A stretch of 64,000 nt of DNA from Halopelagius longus. Lineage in GTDB: Archaea; Halobacteriota; Halobacteria; Halobacteriales; Haloferacaceae. The notes under the pieces are model-generated. The model had not been told where the DNA came from and made no database searches. It saw nothing but the letters and a program-made list of their open reading frames with translations. This document shows, piece after piece, positions 17,951-25,439 of this stretch. A program made the translations under genes and the position numbers. The stretch is from assembly GCF_900100875.1 (NCBI RefSeq), contig NZ_FNKQ01000006.1, positions 1-64,000 on the forward strand, given 5' to 3'. The number at the start of each line of letters is the position of its first letter. Positions within the stretch are counted from its first letter, which is position 1.

Positions 17951-18508
17951 ATGTGGCCGTGGGGACATCTCGCGTTCGGATACGTCGTCTACTCGCTCGT
18001 CTCACGACTCACTCGGGGTCGCGCCCCGGCGTGGCCCGCGGTGTTGTTTCTGGCGCTCGGCACCCAAGCACCCGACCTCGTCGACAAACCGCTTGCGTGG
18101 ACGCTCAGCGTCCTCCCTAACGGGCGGTCGTTCGCGCATTCGCTCATCTTCGGAACGGTACTCGTCGGCCTCGTCGTGGTTGTTCTGCGGCGCCTCGATA
18201 TCGACGGCGGCGGCGCGTTCGCCGTCGGGTACTACTCGCATCTCGTCGGCGACGTTCTCATCCCCCTCGCGAACGGGGAGTTCCGGAAGTTGGGCTTTCT
18301 CCTCTGGCCGGTGCTCTCCGTCCCCGAGGGCCACACTCCCTCAGTGGGCATCATCAGATACATCCTGACTCCCGACCTGACGGTCAGGTACCTCTTCGAG
18401 ATGGGGTTAGCCGGGGTCGTGGGCCTGTGGTGGTTGCTCGACGGTGCGCCGGGGGCCGCGGAACTGTGGCGCGCGGCGCGGCGGCGCGTCCCCCGACTCC
18501 CGACCTGA
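17951..18508 (+). CDS. Membrane-bound metal-dependent hydrolase-like protein (YdjM type)
   Basis: A 185-residue integral membrane protein with about five hydrophobic segments. It begins MWPWGHLAFGYVVYSL and has QAPDLVDKPLAW, RSFAHSLIF and YYSHLVGDVLIP. The scattered His and Asp residues (HLAFG, PDLVD, AHS, HLVGD) form the metal-site pattern of the YdjM/LexA-regulated membrane hydrolase family. No substrate is known for haloarchaeal members. It ends 72 bases before the sulfatase-like gene on the same strand, so the two may be co-transcribed, although a TATA-like TCATAATCATT lies between. Confidence 0.75.
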   Translation: MWPWGHLAFGYVVYSLVSRLTRGRAPAWPAVLFLALGTQAPDLVDKPLAWTLSVLPNGRSFAHSLIFGTVLVGLVVVVLRRLDIDGGGAFAVGYYSHLVGDVLIPLANGEFRKLGFLLWPVLSVPEGHTPSVGIIRYILTPDLTVRYLFEMGLAGVVGLWWLLDGAPGAAELWRAARRRVPRLPT

Positions 18509-18580
18509 CGGCCGAGGCGATTCGGTCGGTCAGGTCATTACGAGATTCATAATCATTGGGGCGGACTCCTAGGGGGAAGT

Positions 18581-19891
18581 ATGGACGTAGTTCTCATCAC
18601 CGCGGCCGCCGCCCGGCACGACTACGTGTTCGACGGCGACGGTCGAGTGACCGACTCGCTTCCGGCGCTCTCCACGCTGGCGTCCGAGTCGGCAGTCTTC
18701 TCTTGCGCTTACTCGGGGGCACCGTCCTCGAAGACGACGATGCACGTGCTTCTCACGGGGAGTCACGCCACGGGCCAGAACGCCGCGGAGTTACCGACGA
18801 TACTCGAACGATTCGAAGACGCGGGGTACGCCACCGCCGCCTTCCACGGGAACCCCGACGACGACGAACTGACGTCGCGGGGGTTCACCGTTCCGAACGG
18901 CGAGAGTCGAGAGAGCGGCGTCTCCGACCGGTTCCGACGCGCCGTCGGTCGGCGCATCTCCGACGACTCGACGCTCTCTGGCGCCCTCGAAGCGACCAAC
19001 CGGACGCTCGGGTCGTCGTTCGGCGTCAACATCGCCTCGTCGTCGTTCGTTCCCGGGGAAGTCCTCACGGACCGCGCACTGGAGTGGATGGACGAGACGG
19101 ACGGTCCGCGCTTCCTGTGGGTCCACTACGGCGACGCGCTCCCACCGCACCAGCCCCGACCGGAGACGGAGAGCGAATCGCTCACGTCGCGTCGGGCGAC
19201 GAGACTCGCCCACGCGTGCCGACGCGACTCGGCCGACATCTCCGAGGAGGACGAGGCCGACCTGAAGCAGCTCTACCGGGGCGAACTACAGCACCTCGAC
19301 CGGTGCATCGGCACGTTGCTGGAGGGTCTCGACGCCCGCCTCGACCGTACCGAGAGTACGGTGGCGTTCGCCGGAACGAACGGGTGCGCTCTCGGCGACG
19401 GAGACGGGTGGCACGAACAGGGTCGTTCGTTGGCCGACGAGTGCGTTCGAGTCCCCGTCTTCGTCGACGGTCCGACGTGTACCTCCGGTCGGTACGACTT
19501 CGCGGTGTCGGCCGTCGACGTCCTCCCGACGCTTATCGGTGCCGCGAACCGCGAACCGCCGGAGGTCGGCGCGGGGTCGGACCTCGGCTCTCTCACCGAC
19601 CGCCGGGTGACGGAGCGTCAGGTGTTCGCCCGAACGACAGGCGACCCTCCGGAAGTGATGGTGTGCAACGGCCGGTGGAAACTCGTCCGGCGGCAGTCGG
19701 ACGGTCGAGAACGCCTCTACGACCGGAGTCAGGACGCCGACGGAATGCGGGACCGGTCCGGCGAGAACCTTCCCGTCCACCGGGCGCTCCGACACGCCCT
19801 CGATTGCTTCGTCGAATCGCGCGGCCTCCGCGACCGTTCTCGATTCGGCGGCCGTTCGAGCACCGAAGCGGTCCGTAAACCCGGTCGTTAA
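18581..19891 (+). CDS. Sulfatase-fold protein with a degenerate active site
   Basis: A 436-residue acidic protein of the alkaline phosphatase/sulfatase superfamily. Fold markers are the ordered pieces SLPALSTLASESAVFSCAYS, VLLTGSHATG, FLWVHYGDALPPH, HLDRCIGTLLEGLD and SAVDVLPTLIGAA. The metal-binding Asp of the usual N-terminal LDTxRxD motif is missing (LITAAAARHD), and the nucleophile motif C/S-x-P-x-R is altered (SSKTTMHVLLTG; Ser50 sits at the nucleophile position but Pro and Arg are lost). It may therefore be an inactive or divergent family member. No signal peptide, so cytoplasmic. Confidence 0.75.
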   Translation: MDVVLITAAAARHDYVFDGDGRVTDSLPALSTLASESAVFSCAYSGAPSSKTTMHVLLTGSHATGQNAAELPTILERFEDAGYATAAFHGNPDDDELTSRGFTVPNGESRESGVSDRFRRAVGRRISDDSTLSGALEATNRTLGSSFGVNIASSSFVPGEVLTDRALEWMDETDGPRFLWVHYGDALPPHQPRPETESESLTSRRATRLAHACRRDSADISEEDEADLKQLYRGELQHLDRCIGTLLEGLDARLDRTESTVAFAGTNGCALGDGDGWHEQGRSLADECVRVPVFVDGPTCTSGRYDFAVSAVDVLPTLIGAANREPPEVGAGSDLGSLTDRRVTERQVFARTTGDPPEVMVCNGRWKLVRRQSDGRERLYDRSQDADGMRDRSGENLPVHRALRHALDCFVESRGLRDRSRFGGRSSTEAVRKPGR

Positions 19892-20039
19892 CGCACCTAT
19901 AACGACCGAATAATCGGACTCTCGAACGCTCACTTCGCCGAACACGTCCTATCGAGGGTCGTTCTTCGAAACGTGAAATTCATCCAATCCTACTAATATT
20001 CCATCGGAAGGCTTTTGTAATTAACAGTCGATTAACCAT

Positions 20040-20660
20040 GTGGATGGTGTGGAAAACCGCTTCCGGGCATGAAGCGCGGGCGACTACTCGCCCGCTCTAC
20101 CGACCGGCGTCTCGCGTCGGTCGATGGTCCTCGCTTACGCTCCGAGGGGCCGTCGCACCTCGACGGCTTCGGAGTAGAGGGTCCGACGCCATCCGAACGT
20201 ACCTGCGGGTGTGCCAGTCTGCGGGTACCGACGCGGGGCGCGACGTTACTTTCGTCACCACTCTCGGTTCGCGCCTCGCACTGCGAGAGAGCGACCGCCG
20301 CCGGACGCAACTCGACGAGACGGATGCTGCCGCGACTGTCACCGTCGCTCCCGATCGTGCGTGTATCGTCGAGCGGACGTCCGCTTCGGTCGCCGCCTCT
20401 CGAACGCGGAAACGAACGTCGTCTACCGTGCCGCCGTACGTCGGAGGCACCTGCGTCGGGGGACGCAGAAGGGAAGACGGCCAGAGGTACCACTTGGGGA
20501 ACGTGGGGGAACGACCTGCGGGGAAACGGGACGCATGGGAACGAGATCCGGGGGACGTGAGGATTGGGGAATCCGAACGAAGACTCGGGGGACGCGCGAT
20601 TGCAGGGAGGTTACGGACGTCGTCGGAGACTCGGGGGAGTCGCCGTCCGATTCGTCCGAA
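20040..20660 (+). ncRNA. Candidate structured RNA: tandem stem-loops, no protein gene
   Basis: No frame encodes a protein of haloarchaeal composition; translations are Arg-rich. Six hairpins follow one another at 20058-20076 (CGCTTC/GAAGCG), 20076-20095 (8 bp, loop CTAC), 20101-20123 (9 bp with one G-U, loop TCTCG), 20126-20151 (8 bp with a one-base bulge), 20149-20167 (7 bp, loop CACCT) and 20199-20228 (8 bp). Further on, four hairpins expose a GGGG loop: 20451-20468 (7 bp), 20491-20505 (bulged), 20561-20574 (5 bp) and 20628-20641 (5 bp), and the motif GGGGA recurs between them. Strand is inferred from the purine loops and could be wrong. Ends are approximate. Confidence 0.5.
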
Positions 20661-20769
20661 CTGAACGTCGAACGTGAGGTACTAGCGGTTTTGCGTGTCG
20701 AGGCAGATTCGAACGCGTAACGGGTCTACTTTTCGGGGAGAGTACGTGGAGTTCAGGAAGAGCCGCCTC

Positions 20770-20816
20770 TAGAGGAAGTTCTTAGAGAGATTGTTTTAGA
20801 GTGAATTCTTAGAGGA
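20770..20816. repeat. Four short TTAGAG direct repeats
   Basis: The hexamer (C/T)TAGAG appears at about 20770, 20782, 20796 and 20810, spaced 12-15 bases apart, in an AT-rich strip between the stem-loop region and the end of the next minus-strand gene. This spacing resembles a short iteron or a protein-binding array. Function unknown. Confidence 0.4.
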
Positions 20817-20864
20817 GTTGTTATATTTCTTTGCGCGGGCGCGCGAGGGCGAGCGCGAGACGAG

Positions 20865-21662
20865 TTAGATCGGGAGTTCCCACAGTCGAACGAGTTGCAG
20901 AACGACGAGGACGGAGATACCGGCGTAGGCGACGCTGAGGGGTGTGACGTTCGAGAGGGTGACGAGGAGGGCGACGACGACGAGCGACGACCCGAGCGTC
21001 AGCGCCGTCTTCGTCCCCGTCGAGACCCAACTCGGAACTCGGCGCGCGAACTCGTCGGGGTCGATCCCTTCGAGGAGAACGACGAGGCCGGAGAGTTCGA
21101 GCAAGAGACCGATTCCGGCGAGGAGACCGGTGTACTCCGGCGTTCGGAACACGAACGAGAGGAGTCCCGTACCGACGACGACCGAACAGAGTCCGCCCGC
21201 TTGTCTCACCCCGTACGCCAGTCGGAAAGGAGGAGATGCCGCGAACGCGCCGGAGGAAGCCGACGCCCTCGACTCGGTAGCGGTCTCGAACGGCGAGGAC
21301 GTTCGCGTCCGGCCACCGTTGGAGGCGGGTTCGGAGAACCGAAGGTGGTAGCCGACGCCCTCGGCGACCAACGAGACGAGGAAGAAGACGGCGAGGGCGA
21401 GGACGGCCGCCTTTGTCGTGTCCGAAGGGTCGACGGTGTCGAGGAAGTGGTGCGCCCAGAAGACGTTCGCCCACGCGCTATCGTGGACGGCGTCGACGAA
21501 ACCGAGTTCCGAGGGGACGACCTTGTTCAGGTCGGGAATCATCGCCCACAGACCGCCGAGAACCATCAGCGTCCGCGGAAACCGGACGCGCGGTAGAAAG
21601 AAGATGACGACGAGCATCGTCGCGGTTGCGCCGACGACGAAGTGAGTTATTGCGAGTGACAT
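20865..21662 (-). CDS. Multi-spanning membrane protein, hydrolase-like
   Basis: A 265-residue protein with about seven hydrophobic segments and a polar, Ser/Thr-rich loop in the middle (residues 110-145). The first third contains MSLAITHFVVGATATML, WAMIPDLNKVVP and WANVFWAHHFLD, with His and Asp placed as in membrane metal-dependent hydrolases of the type seen at 17951-18508; the second half does not recall a known family. Its start is 18 bases after a small acidic reading frame on the same strand. Probably not cotranscribed with the origin genes. Specific function unknown. Confidence 0.7.
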   Translation of the reverse strand: MSLAITHFVVGATATMLVVIFFLPRVRFPRTLMVLGGLWAMIPDLNKVVPSELGFVDAVHDSAWANVFWAHHFLDTVDPSDTTKAAVLALAVFFLVSLVAEGVGYHLRFSEPASNGGRTRTSSPFETATESRASASSGAFAASPPFRLAYGVRQAGGLCSVVVGTGLLSFVFRTPEYTGLLAGIGLLLELSGLVVLLEGIDPDEFARRVPSWVSTGTKTALTLGSSLVVVALLVTLSNVTPLSVAYAGISVLVVLQLVRLWELPI

Positions 21663-21680
21663 GGATACGTTGCGAACGGA

Positions 21681-21809
21681 CTACGCTGCGGAAGTCTCCT
21701 TCGAGTCGTCCGGATTATCGATCGAACCATTCGGAATCTCCTTCGAGTCGTCCGTCGGTAAATCGTCCGCTCCGAGTGCGTCATCACGTCCGTCGGATCC
21801 GACCGGCAT
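21681..21809 (-). CDS. Possible small acidic protein (42 residues)
   Basis: The frame from ATG at 21809 encodes 42 residues, very acidic (many Asp, Glu and Ser), with an internal duplication: DDSKEIPNGSIDNP is followed by DDSKETSAA, reflecting a repeated 18-base DNA segment. Composition fits a haloarchaeal protein better than chance. It lies 18 bases upstream of the membrane protein gene. No homologue is recognised; it could be a leader or an artefact of the repeat. Confidence 0.35.
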   Translation of the reverse strand: MPVGSDGRDDALGADDLPTDDSKEIPNGSIDNPDDSKETSAA

Positions 21810-21982
21810 AAGTACTGTACACACAACCTTGCGGTCCGTAACTCGCGGGCGCGTTACTCCGTACATATCACGTGTGCCGAGAGAGCGACGAGGGCACGTT
21901 CGACGAACGGAGCGTTCCGCCGGAGCGATGCGGTTCGAAACCGCCGAGTTATGGCGTTCTTAACTCCGGATTTGTCGGTGAA

Positions 21983-22007
21983 GAACAGCGGACATCGAGG
22001 GGTAGGG
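21983..22007 (+). repeat. Origin-recognition-like repeat, copy 1
   Basis: GAACAGCGGACATCGAGGGG followed by TAGGG: the first 12 bases match the other copies exactly and the tail is G-rich, as in the extended copies at 23540 and 24096. It lies downstream of the orc gene. Confidence 0.6.
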
Positions 22008-22068
22008 AACAGTACAGTCAAAATCTACCAGTCGAGAATCACTACATTCTCTGACATTTATATGGTCC

Positions 22069-22092
22069 ATAACAGCGGACGCGGTGGTGTTC
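22069..22092 (+). repeat. Origin-recognition-like repeat, copy 2
   Basis: AACAGCGGACGCGGTGGTGT, one base from the consensus in the core. Located about 110 bases from the 3' end of the orc gene, oriented as copy 1. Confidence 0.6.
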
Positions 22093-22201
22093 CTTCGCCG
22101 GAACAGATACGTTCGAACACCACAATGTCCGAAGTAACTCTTACAGAGAAGGACTAGCACACGGAGTTTACTGAAGAAGCGTCGCCGCGGGGAACTGACG
22201 G

Positions 22202-23455
22202 TCAGGCGCTTCCGAAGTCGTTGAGCGTCGTCATCTCCTCGTCGCCTTCGACGTATGGTGCGACGGAGTCGTGGAGGCCGACGAGTTCTATCGTCTCCGC
22301 CATCGCCGAGAGGATGAGCTCGACGTCCATGTCGAGTGCGTACTCCCGGTACGTCCCACCGCGTCGCCCCTCGTTTCGTTCGGTCACCGAGACGATGCCG
22401 AGCATCGCGAGTTCGCTCAGGTGGTCGCGCATCCGGCGCGGAACGAGGGGGTCGCGGTTCGCCAGTTCCGCGAATCGGGTGTACCGCGGCCGAACGTCGC
22501 GGGAGCGAATCGGCGTCTCCCCCTCCAAATCGAGCGTCAACAGCGCGTACAGAACGAGGTGGCCGTGTTCGGTGAGACCGTTGATACCCTCCTTGATTCG
22601 CCCTCGTTCGAGCGCGCGGCGTCCGCGACGGACGTGTTCCTCGGTGATGCTGTCGGTCTGTTCGTCGCGGGCGAGGTCACCCGCCTTCATCAGGAGGTCG
22701 ATGGACTGTCGGGCGTCGCCCGCGTCTTTCGCCCCGTACGCGGCGCACAGCGGGATGACTTCCTCGCTGAGGACGCCCTCGTGGAACGCGACTTCCGCAC
22801 GCTGTTCGAGGATGGCGCGGAGGTTCTCCGCGTTGTACGCCGGAAAGTGAATCTCCTGTTCGCAGAGCGAGCTTTTGACCTTCGGCGAGAGATCGTCGCG
22901 GAACGAGAAGTCGTTCGAGATGCCGATGAGACCGATTTTCGCCTCCGAGAGGTTTCCGTTGGCGCGGGCGCGCGGGAGTTGATAGAGGATACTGTCGTCG
23001 TTGACGTGGTCTATCTCGTCGAGGACGACGAGGATGGTTCCGCCGCACTTGTCGAGTTCCTCCCAGAGCATCTCGTAGACGGAGGCGAGGGGATACCCGG
23101 TCGTCGAAATCTGGTTCGATTCCGAGCGGAGGGTGTTGACGAGGCGGGTGGCTATCTGGTACGAACTCGTCAGTCCGTCGCAGTTCAGTAAGATGACGGT
23201 GAGGTCCAAGTCGTCGTACTGCGCCGCGTCCTCGCGGAGATGAGAGAGGAGATACTTCGTCGCCGCCGTCTTTCCGACGCCTGTCTTCCCGTAGAGAAAC
23301 ACGTTGTTCGGCTGTTCGCCGTTGATCACGGGCTGAAACGCCGCCTGATAGGTCTGCAACTCCTCGTCGCGCCCCACGAGTTGCTCCGGCTGGTAATCCT
23401 CCCGGAGAGCATCACGGTCCCGATAGATATCCGTGTCTCGCTCGAACAGCGCCAT
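22202..23455 (-). CDS. orc: Orc1/Cdc6 replication initiator
   Basis: A 417-residue AAA+ ATPase that binds origin repeats and recruits the replicative helicase. Residues 28-63 hold LVGRDEELQTY and the Walker A FLYGKTGVGKTAATKY; Walker B is LVVLDEIDHVND (Asp146, Glu147); sensor 1 is in GISNDFSFRDDLSPKV. The C-terminal 110 residues form the winged helix that contacts DNA. Length is standard for archaea. The gene is framed by eight copies of one repeat, one of them between its TATA-like box (minus strand, near 23518-23527) and its start, which suggests autoregulation. Which of the haloarchaeal orc paralogues this is cannot be told. Confidence 0.93.
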   Translation of the reverse strand: MALFERDTDIYRDRDALREDYQPEQLVGRDEELQTYQAAFQPVINGEQPNNVFLYGKTGVGKTAATKYLLSHLREDAAQYDDLDLTVILLNCDGLTSSYQIATRLVNTLRSESNQISTTGYPLASVYEMLWEELDKCGGTILVVLDEIDHVNDDSILYQLPRARANGNLSEAKIGLIGISNDFSFRDDLSPKVKSSLCEQEIHFPAYNAENLRAILEQRAEVAFHEGVLSEEVIPLCAAYGAKDAGDARQSIDLLMKAGDLARDEQTDSITEEHVRRGRRALERGRIKEGINGLTEHGHLVLYALLTLDLEGETPIRSRDVRPRYTRFAELANRDPLVPRRMRDHLSELAMLGIVSVTERNEGRRGGTYREYALDMDVELILSAMAETIELVGLHDSVAPYVEGDEEMTTLNDFGSA

Positions 23456-23485
23456 ACCGTCTCAATTTCGCACCGCGATAATAAA

Positions 23486-23513
23486 ACCACCGTGTCCGGA
23501 GTGTCCGCTGTTC
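23486..23513 (-). repeat. Origin-recognition-like repeat, copy 3, with an internal duplication
   Basis: On the minus strand GAACAGCGGACAC is followed by TCCGGACAC and then GGTGGT, i.e. a 9-base insertion that repeats GGACAC. It lies between the orc TATA-like box and the orc start codon. Confidence 0.6.
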
Positions 23514-23539
23514 TCCGAGTATATAAATGATCGGTGGGA

Positions 23540-23567
23540 CACACCCCCTCCACCATGTCCGCTGTTC
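23540..23567 (-). repeat. Origin-recognition-like repeat, copy 4, with G-string
   Basis: Minus-strand reading is GAACAGCGGACATGGTGGAG followed by GGGGTGTG. The long G-rich tail matches the copy at 24096, in inverse orientation. Confidence 0.7.
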
Positions 23568-23880
23568 TGCCGTTCAAGGGTGGGGGTGGGGGGAGGACAG
23601 TACGGCGGAGTATTATACACCAGTGGCTTTATGTAACAGTAGCACGAGTTAGTCCGTAATCCAATTTATGCGGTTGCGGAACGGAACAGTGAGCGTAAGG
23701 AAACGAGACAATGCGGCAAGCGAGGAGCCCTAAGGACGGGAAACACCGAATTGGAAAATTCGAATGTTCAGCGAAGGACGTCGCGCCCGAGAGCCCCATC
23801 GGCGCTACCTCGGCGGAGTAGGCACCGGCCTCACGCCGGAAGCGAGTTTTCGTCTCCCCACCACCCGCCTCTCTCCCCCG

Positions 23881-23906
23881 GAACAGCGGACACGGTGGTG
23901 TGGGTG
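23881..23906 (+). repeat. Origin-recognition-like repeat, copy 5
   Basis: GAACAGCGGACACGGTGGTG followed by TGGGTG; exact match to the consensus core. Confidence 0.7.
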
Positions 23907-24095
23907 TGTCGTAGTCTCGGTTCCTCTCGGAGAGCGACGTTCCCCGCAAAACCACCGAAAAGGCGATTTCGAGAGTTACAACCGCTGTATCGGTAGTTCT
24001 ACCCGCCAATCGACGAGAGTACCCACGCAGACGCGCAGCGAAACGGTCCGGGGGAACTCGCGCCTTCTCAGCTGGGGGGTCCCCCGTTCGAGGCA

Positions 24096-24124
24096 GAACA
24101 GCGGACAAAGTGGAGGGGGTGTGT
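24096..24124 (+). repeat. Origin-recognition-like repeat, copy 6, with G-string
   Basis: GAACAGCGGACAAAGTGGAG followed by GGGGTGTGT. Same extended form as copy 4, in the opposite orientation, 530 bases away; this pair probably bounds the origin core. Confidence 0.7.
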
Positions 24125-24165
24125 TCGGACGACTCCGAACGCGGACAGGGCTCGACCGGCATCCA

Positions 24166-24188
24166 GAACAGCGGACACGGTGGTGTGT
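24166..24188 (+). repeat. Origin-recognition-like repeat, copy 7
   Basis: GAACAGCGGACACGGTGGTG followed by TGT; exact core match. Confidence 0.7.
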
Positions 24189-24318
24189 GGTCGATCCGAA
24201 CGACATTCTCGGCGCCGAGATCATCTTCCCAGCTCGGATAAACGACCTCTCGTCGGACGGGAGACCAACTCGAACGGACCTGCGCTTCGAGGAGAGAGTG
24301 TCCGAACGATAATCGCCG

Positions 24319-24341
24319 AAAACAGCGGACACGGTGGTGTC
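24319..24341 (+). repeat. Origin-recognition-like repeat, copy 8
   Basis: AAAACAGCGGACACGGTGGT followed by GTC; the core matches exactly except for the first base. A weaker minus-strand match follows at about 24420-24440. Confidence 0.7.
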
Positions 24342-24440
24342 TTTGAGCCGGTGACAGTGTTCACCGTACTGCGTGTAAAAACCGACCACCGCCTCTGTGA
24401 ACGGGATGTCCTACCGAACCACACCGACGTGTCCGCCGTA

Positions 24441-24776
24441 ACCCTTCGAGAGAGTGACCGTCTCGCCAGTCGCTTTCTCAGTCGAACGGGAGGAGGTCAT
24501 CACTCTCTCGTCCGTCTCCTCGTCGTCCGAGAGACGGACGACACCACTTCGTCCGGAGTTTCCGGCGAGGATTCATCCCCCAGTCGGCCACGAGGAGTCA
24601 CCCGAACGGCGGGTACGAGTCGATACGAGAGCCGTTCCGTGGGGCCGTTCGGCGAAAACCGACGAGTGCGAACCGGCGGTACGGAATCGTCTCGTCGTTC
24701 GGGTGGGCCTTGAGATACGACGCGAGCGCGAAACTAAGATGATAGAAGTGATTAGACTTATCCGACGCGGCGTCGA
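24441..24776. other. Intergenic region between the origin and the HTH gene
   Basis: About 335 bases. No protein-like frame. The last 50 bases contain an AT-rich stretch (AAACTAAGATGATAG near 24732) that may be the promoter of the following gene. Confidence 0.4.
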
Positions 24777-25205
24777 ATGGCGTTCATGGGGAAACTGGAC
24801 GGCGTCGATCCGGACGACCTTCGTCAGTCACTCTCGGATGCGGACTCCGCGAAGGCCGCCAAACGACTCGTCGTTGCGCTCGATTACCTCGACGACGTTC
24901 CGGTCTCGACGCTCTCGAAACGCTACGGCATCCCTCGTTCGACGCTGTACTACTGGTTGGACCGATTCGAGGAGGAGTCCATCGACGAGGCGGTGACGGA
25001 CGAGGACCGACCCGGACGGCCGCGGAAACTGGACGACGACGACAGACGTCGACTCCGCGATCATCTCCGCGAAGAACCGAACGCCCACGGAATCGACGCG
25101 GCGGAGTGGACGCCCGAACTCGTGCAGGAACACATCGAACGGACGTTCGACGTCTCCTACTCCCTCGGTCACGTCCGGCGTCTCCTCCGCGAACTCGACG
25201 TCTGA
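24777..25205 (+). CDS. Orphan IS630-type helix-turn-helix protein
   Basis: A 142-residue acidic protein. Residues 28-65 form an HTH of the transposase-assembly type (VSTLSKRYGIPRSTLYYWLD), followed by the linker DRPGRPRKLDDDDRRRLRDH and a second small helical domain ending VSYSLGHVRRLLRELDV. This is the N-terminal DNA-binding half of IS630-like transposases. No DDE catalytic domain follows and no terminal inverted repeats are evident, so it is either a remnant or, given its intact acidic frame next to the origin, a domesticated DNA-binding protein. Haloarchaeal genomes carry similar stand-alone copies. Confidence 0.7.
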   Translation: MAFMGKLDGVDPDDLRQSLSDADSAKAAKRLVVALDYLDDVPVSTLSKRYGIPRSTLYYWLDRFEEESIDEAVTDEDRPGRPRKLDDDDRRRLRDHLREEPNAHGIDAAEWTPELVQEHIERTFDVSYSLGHVRRLLRELDV

Positions 25206-25236
25206 GCCCTCGTTACTGCCAGACACGGCGATTCCG

Positions 25237-25332
25237 GTCGCCCTCGTCCGTCGTCGGTCAGTCACCCTCGTCCATCGTCGGTCAGTTGCCCTCGTCCGTC
25301 GTCGGTCAGTCGCCCTCGTCCGCCACCGTTCG
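25237..25332 (+). repeat. Four tandem 24-bp repeats
   Basis: Units of the form GTCGCCCTCGTCCGTCGTCG plus GTCA occur at 25237, 25261, 25285 and 25309. The first three differ by one or two bases; the fourth diverges in its second half. The array is outside any gene, between the orphan HTH gene and rdfA. A looser pair of CGTCAGACCA repeats follows at 25346 and 25370. No spacers, so not a CRISPR array. Confidence 0.8.
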
Positions 25333-25439
25333 GTCGTCTACTTCTCGTCAGACCATCGTCTGCACTCGTCGTCAGACCACCGTCGTCTCGTCGCGGACGG
25401 AAACGTATATACCGAGTCGAACGCTAATTTAAACTGTGA

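Larger units (their letters stand above)
19892..20864. other. Long intergenic region containing the stem-loop array
   Basis: Nearly 1 kb without a credible protein gene. Left part (19960-20038) is AT-rich, with TTTTGTAATTAAC near 20013, and could be a promoter for a plus-strand RNA. The middle is the stem-loop array. The right part (20760-20830) is AT-rich with four TTAGAG repeats and an ATATAAC-like box on the minus strand. Confidence 0.6.
21810..22201. other. Region downstream of orc, carries two origin repeats
   Basis: About 390 bases between the small acidic frame and the end of the Orc1/Cdc6 gene. It contains two origin-type repeats (21983 and 22069) and a TATA-like ATTTATATGG near 22056. 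Open frames are short and not convincing. Confidence 0.5.
23456..24440. other. Replication origin region with inverted repeat copies and G-strings
   Basis: This gene-free kilobase directly upstream of orc holds six good copies and one degenerate copy of a GAACAGCGGACACGGTGGTG-type element. The two nearest orc are on the minus strand and the four farther ones on the plus strand, so they point toward each other across an unwinding-prone interval (AT-rich at 23605-23665). A poly-G run lies at 23578-23596. Inverted ORBs flanking an AT-rich element next to an orc gene is the standard haloarchaeal origin layout; function inferred from it. Confidence 0.8.

Noticed and set aside
20040..20660. RNase P RNA or SRP RNA at either stem-loop region
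   Set aside because: The universal GAGGAAAGUC block and the GGCUUA-type partner of RNase P are not present, nor the GGAAGGNAGCAGC motif of SRP RNA, on either strand of either region.
20038..20664. A 208-residue plus-strand reading frame beginning MWMVWKTASGHEARATTRPL
   Set aside because: It is Arg-rich and basic, with no domain and no acidic character, and it overlaps the dense stem-loops; several frames of this type are open in GC-rich DNA.
24777..25205. A complete IS630 insertion sequence
   Set aside because: Only the HTH half is encoded; no DDE domain follows and no terminal inverted repeats or target duplication were found.
25237..25332. A CRISPR array
   Set aside because: The 24-base units are directly adjacent with no spacers, and no cas gene is in the window.
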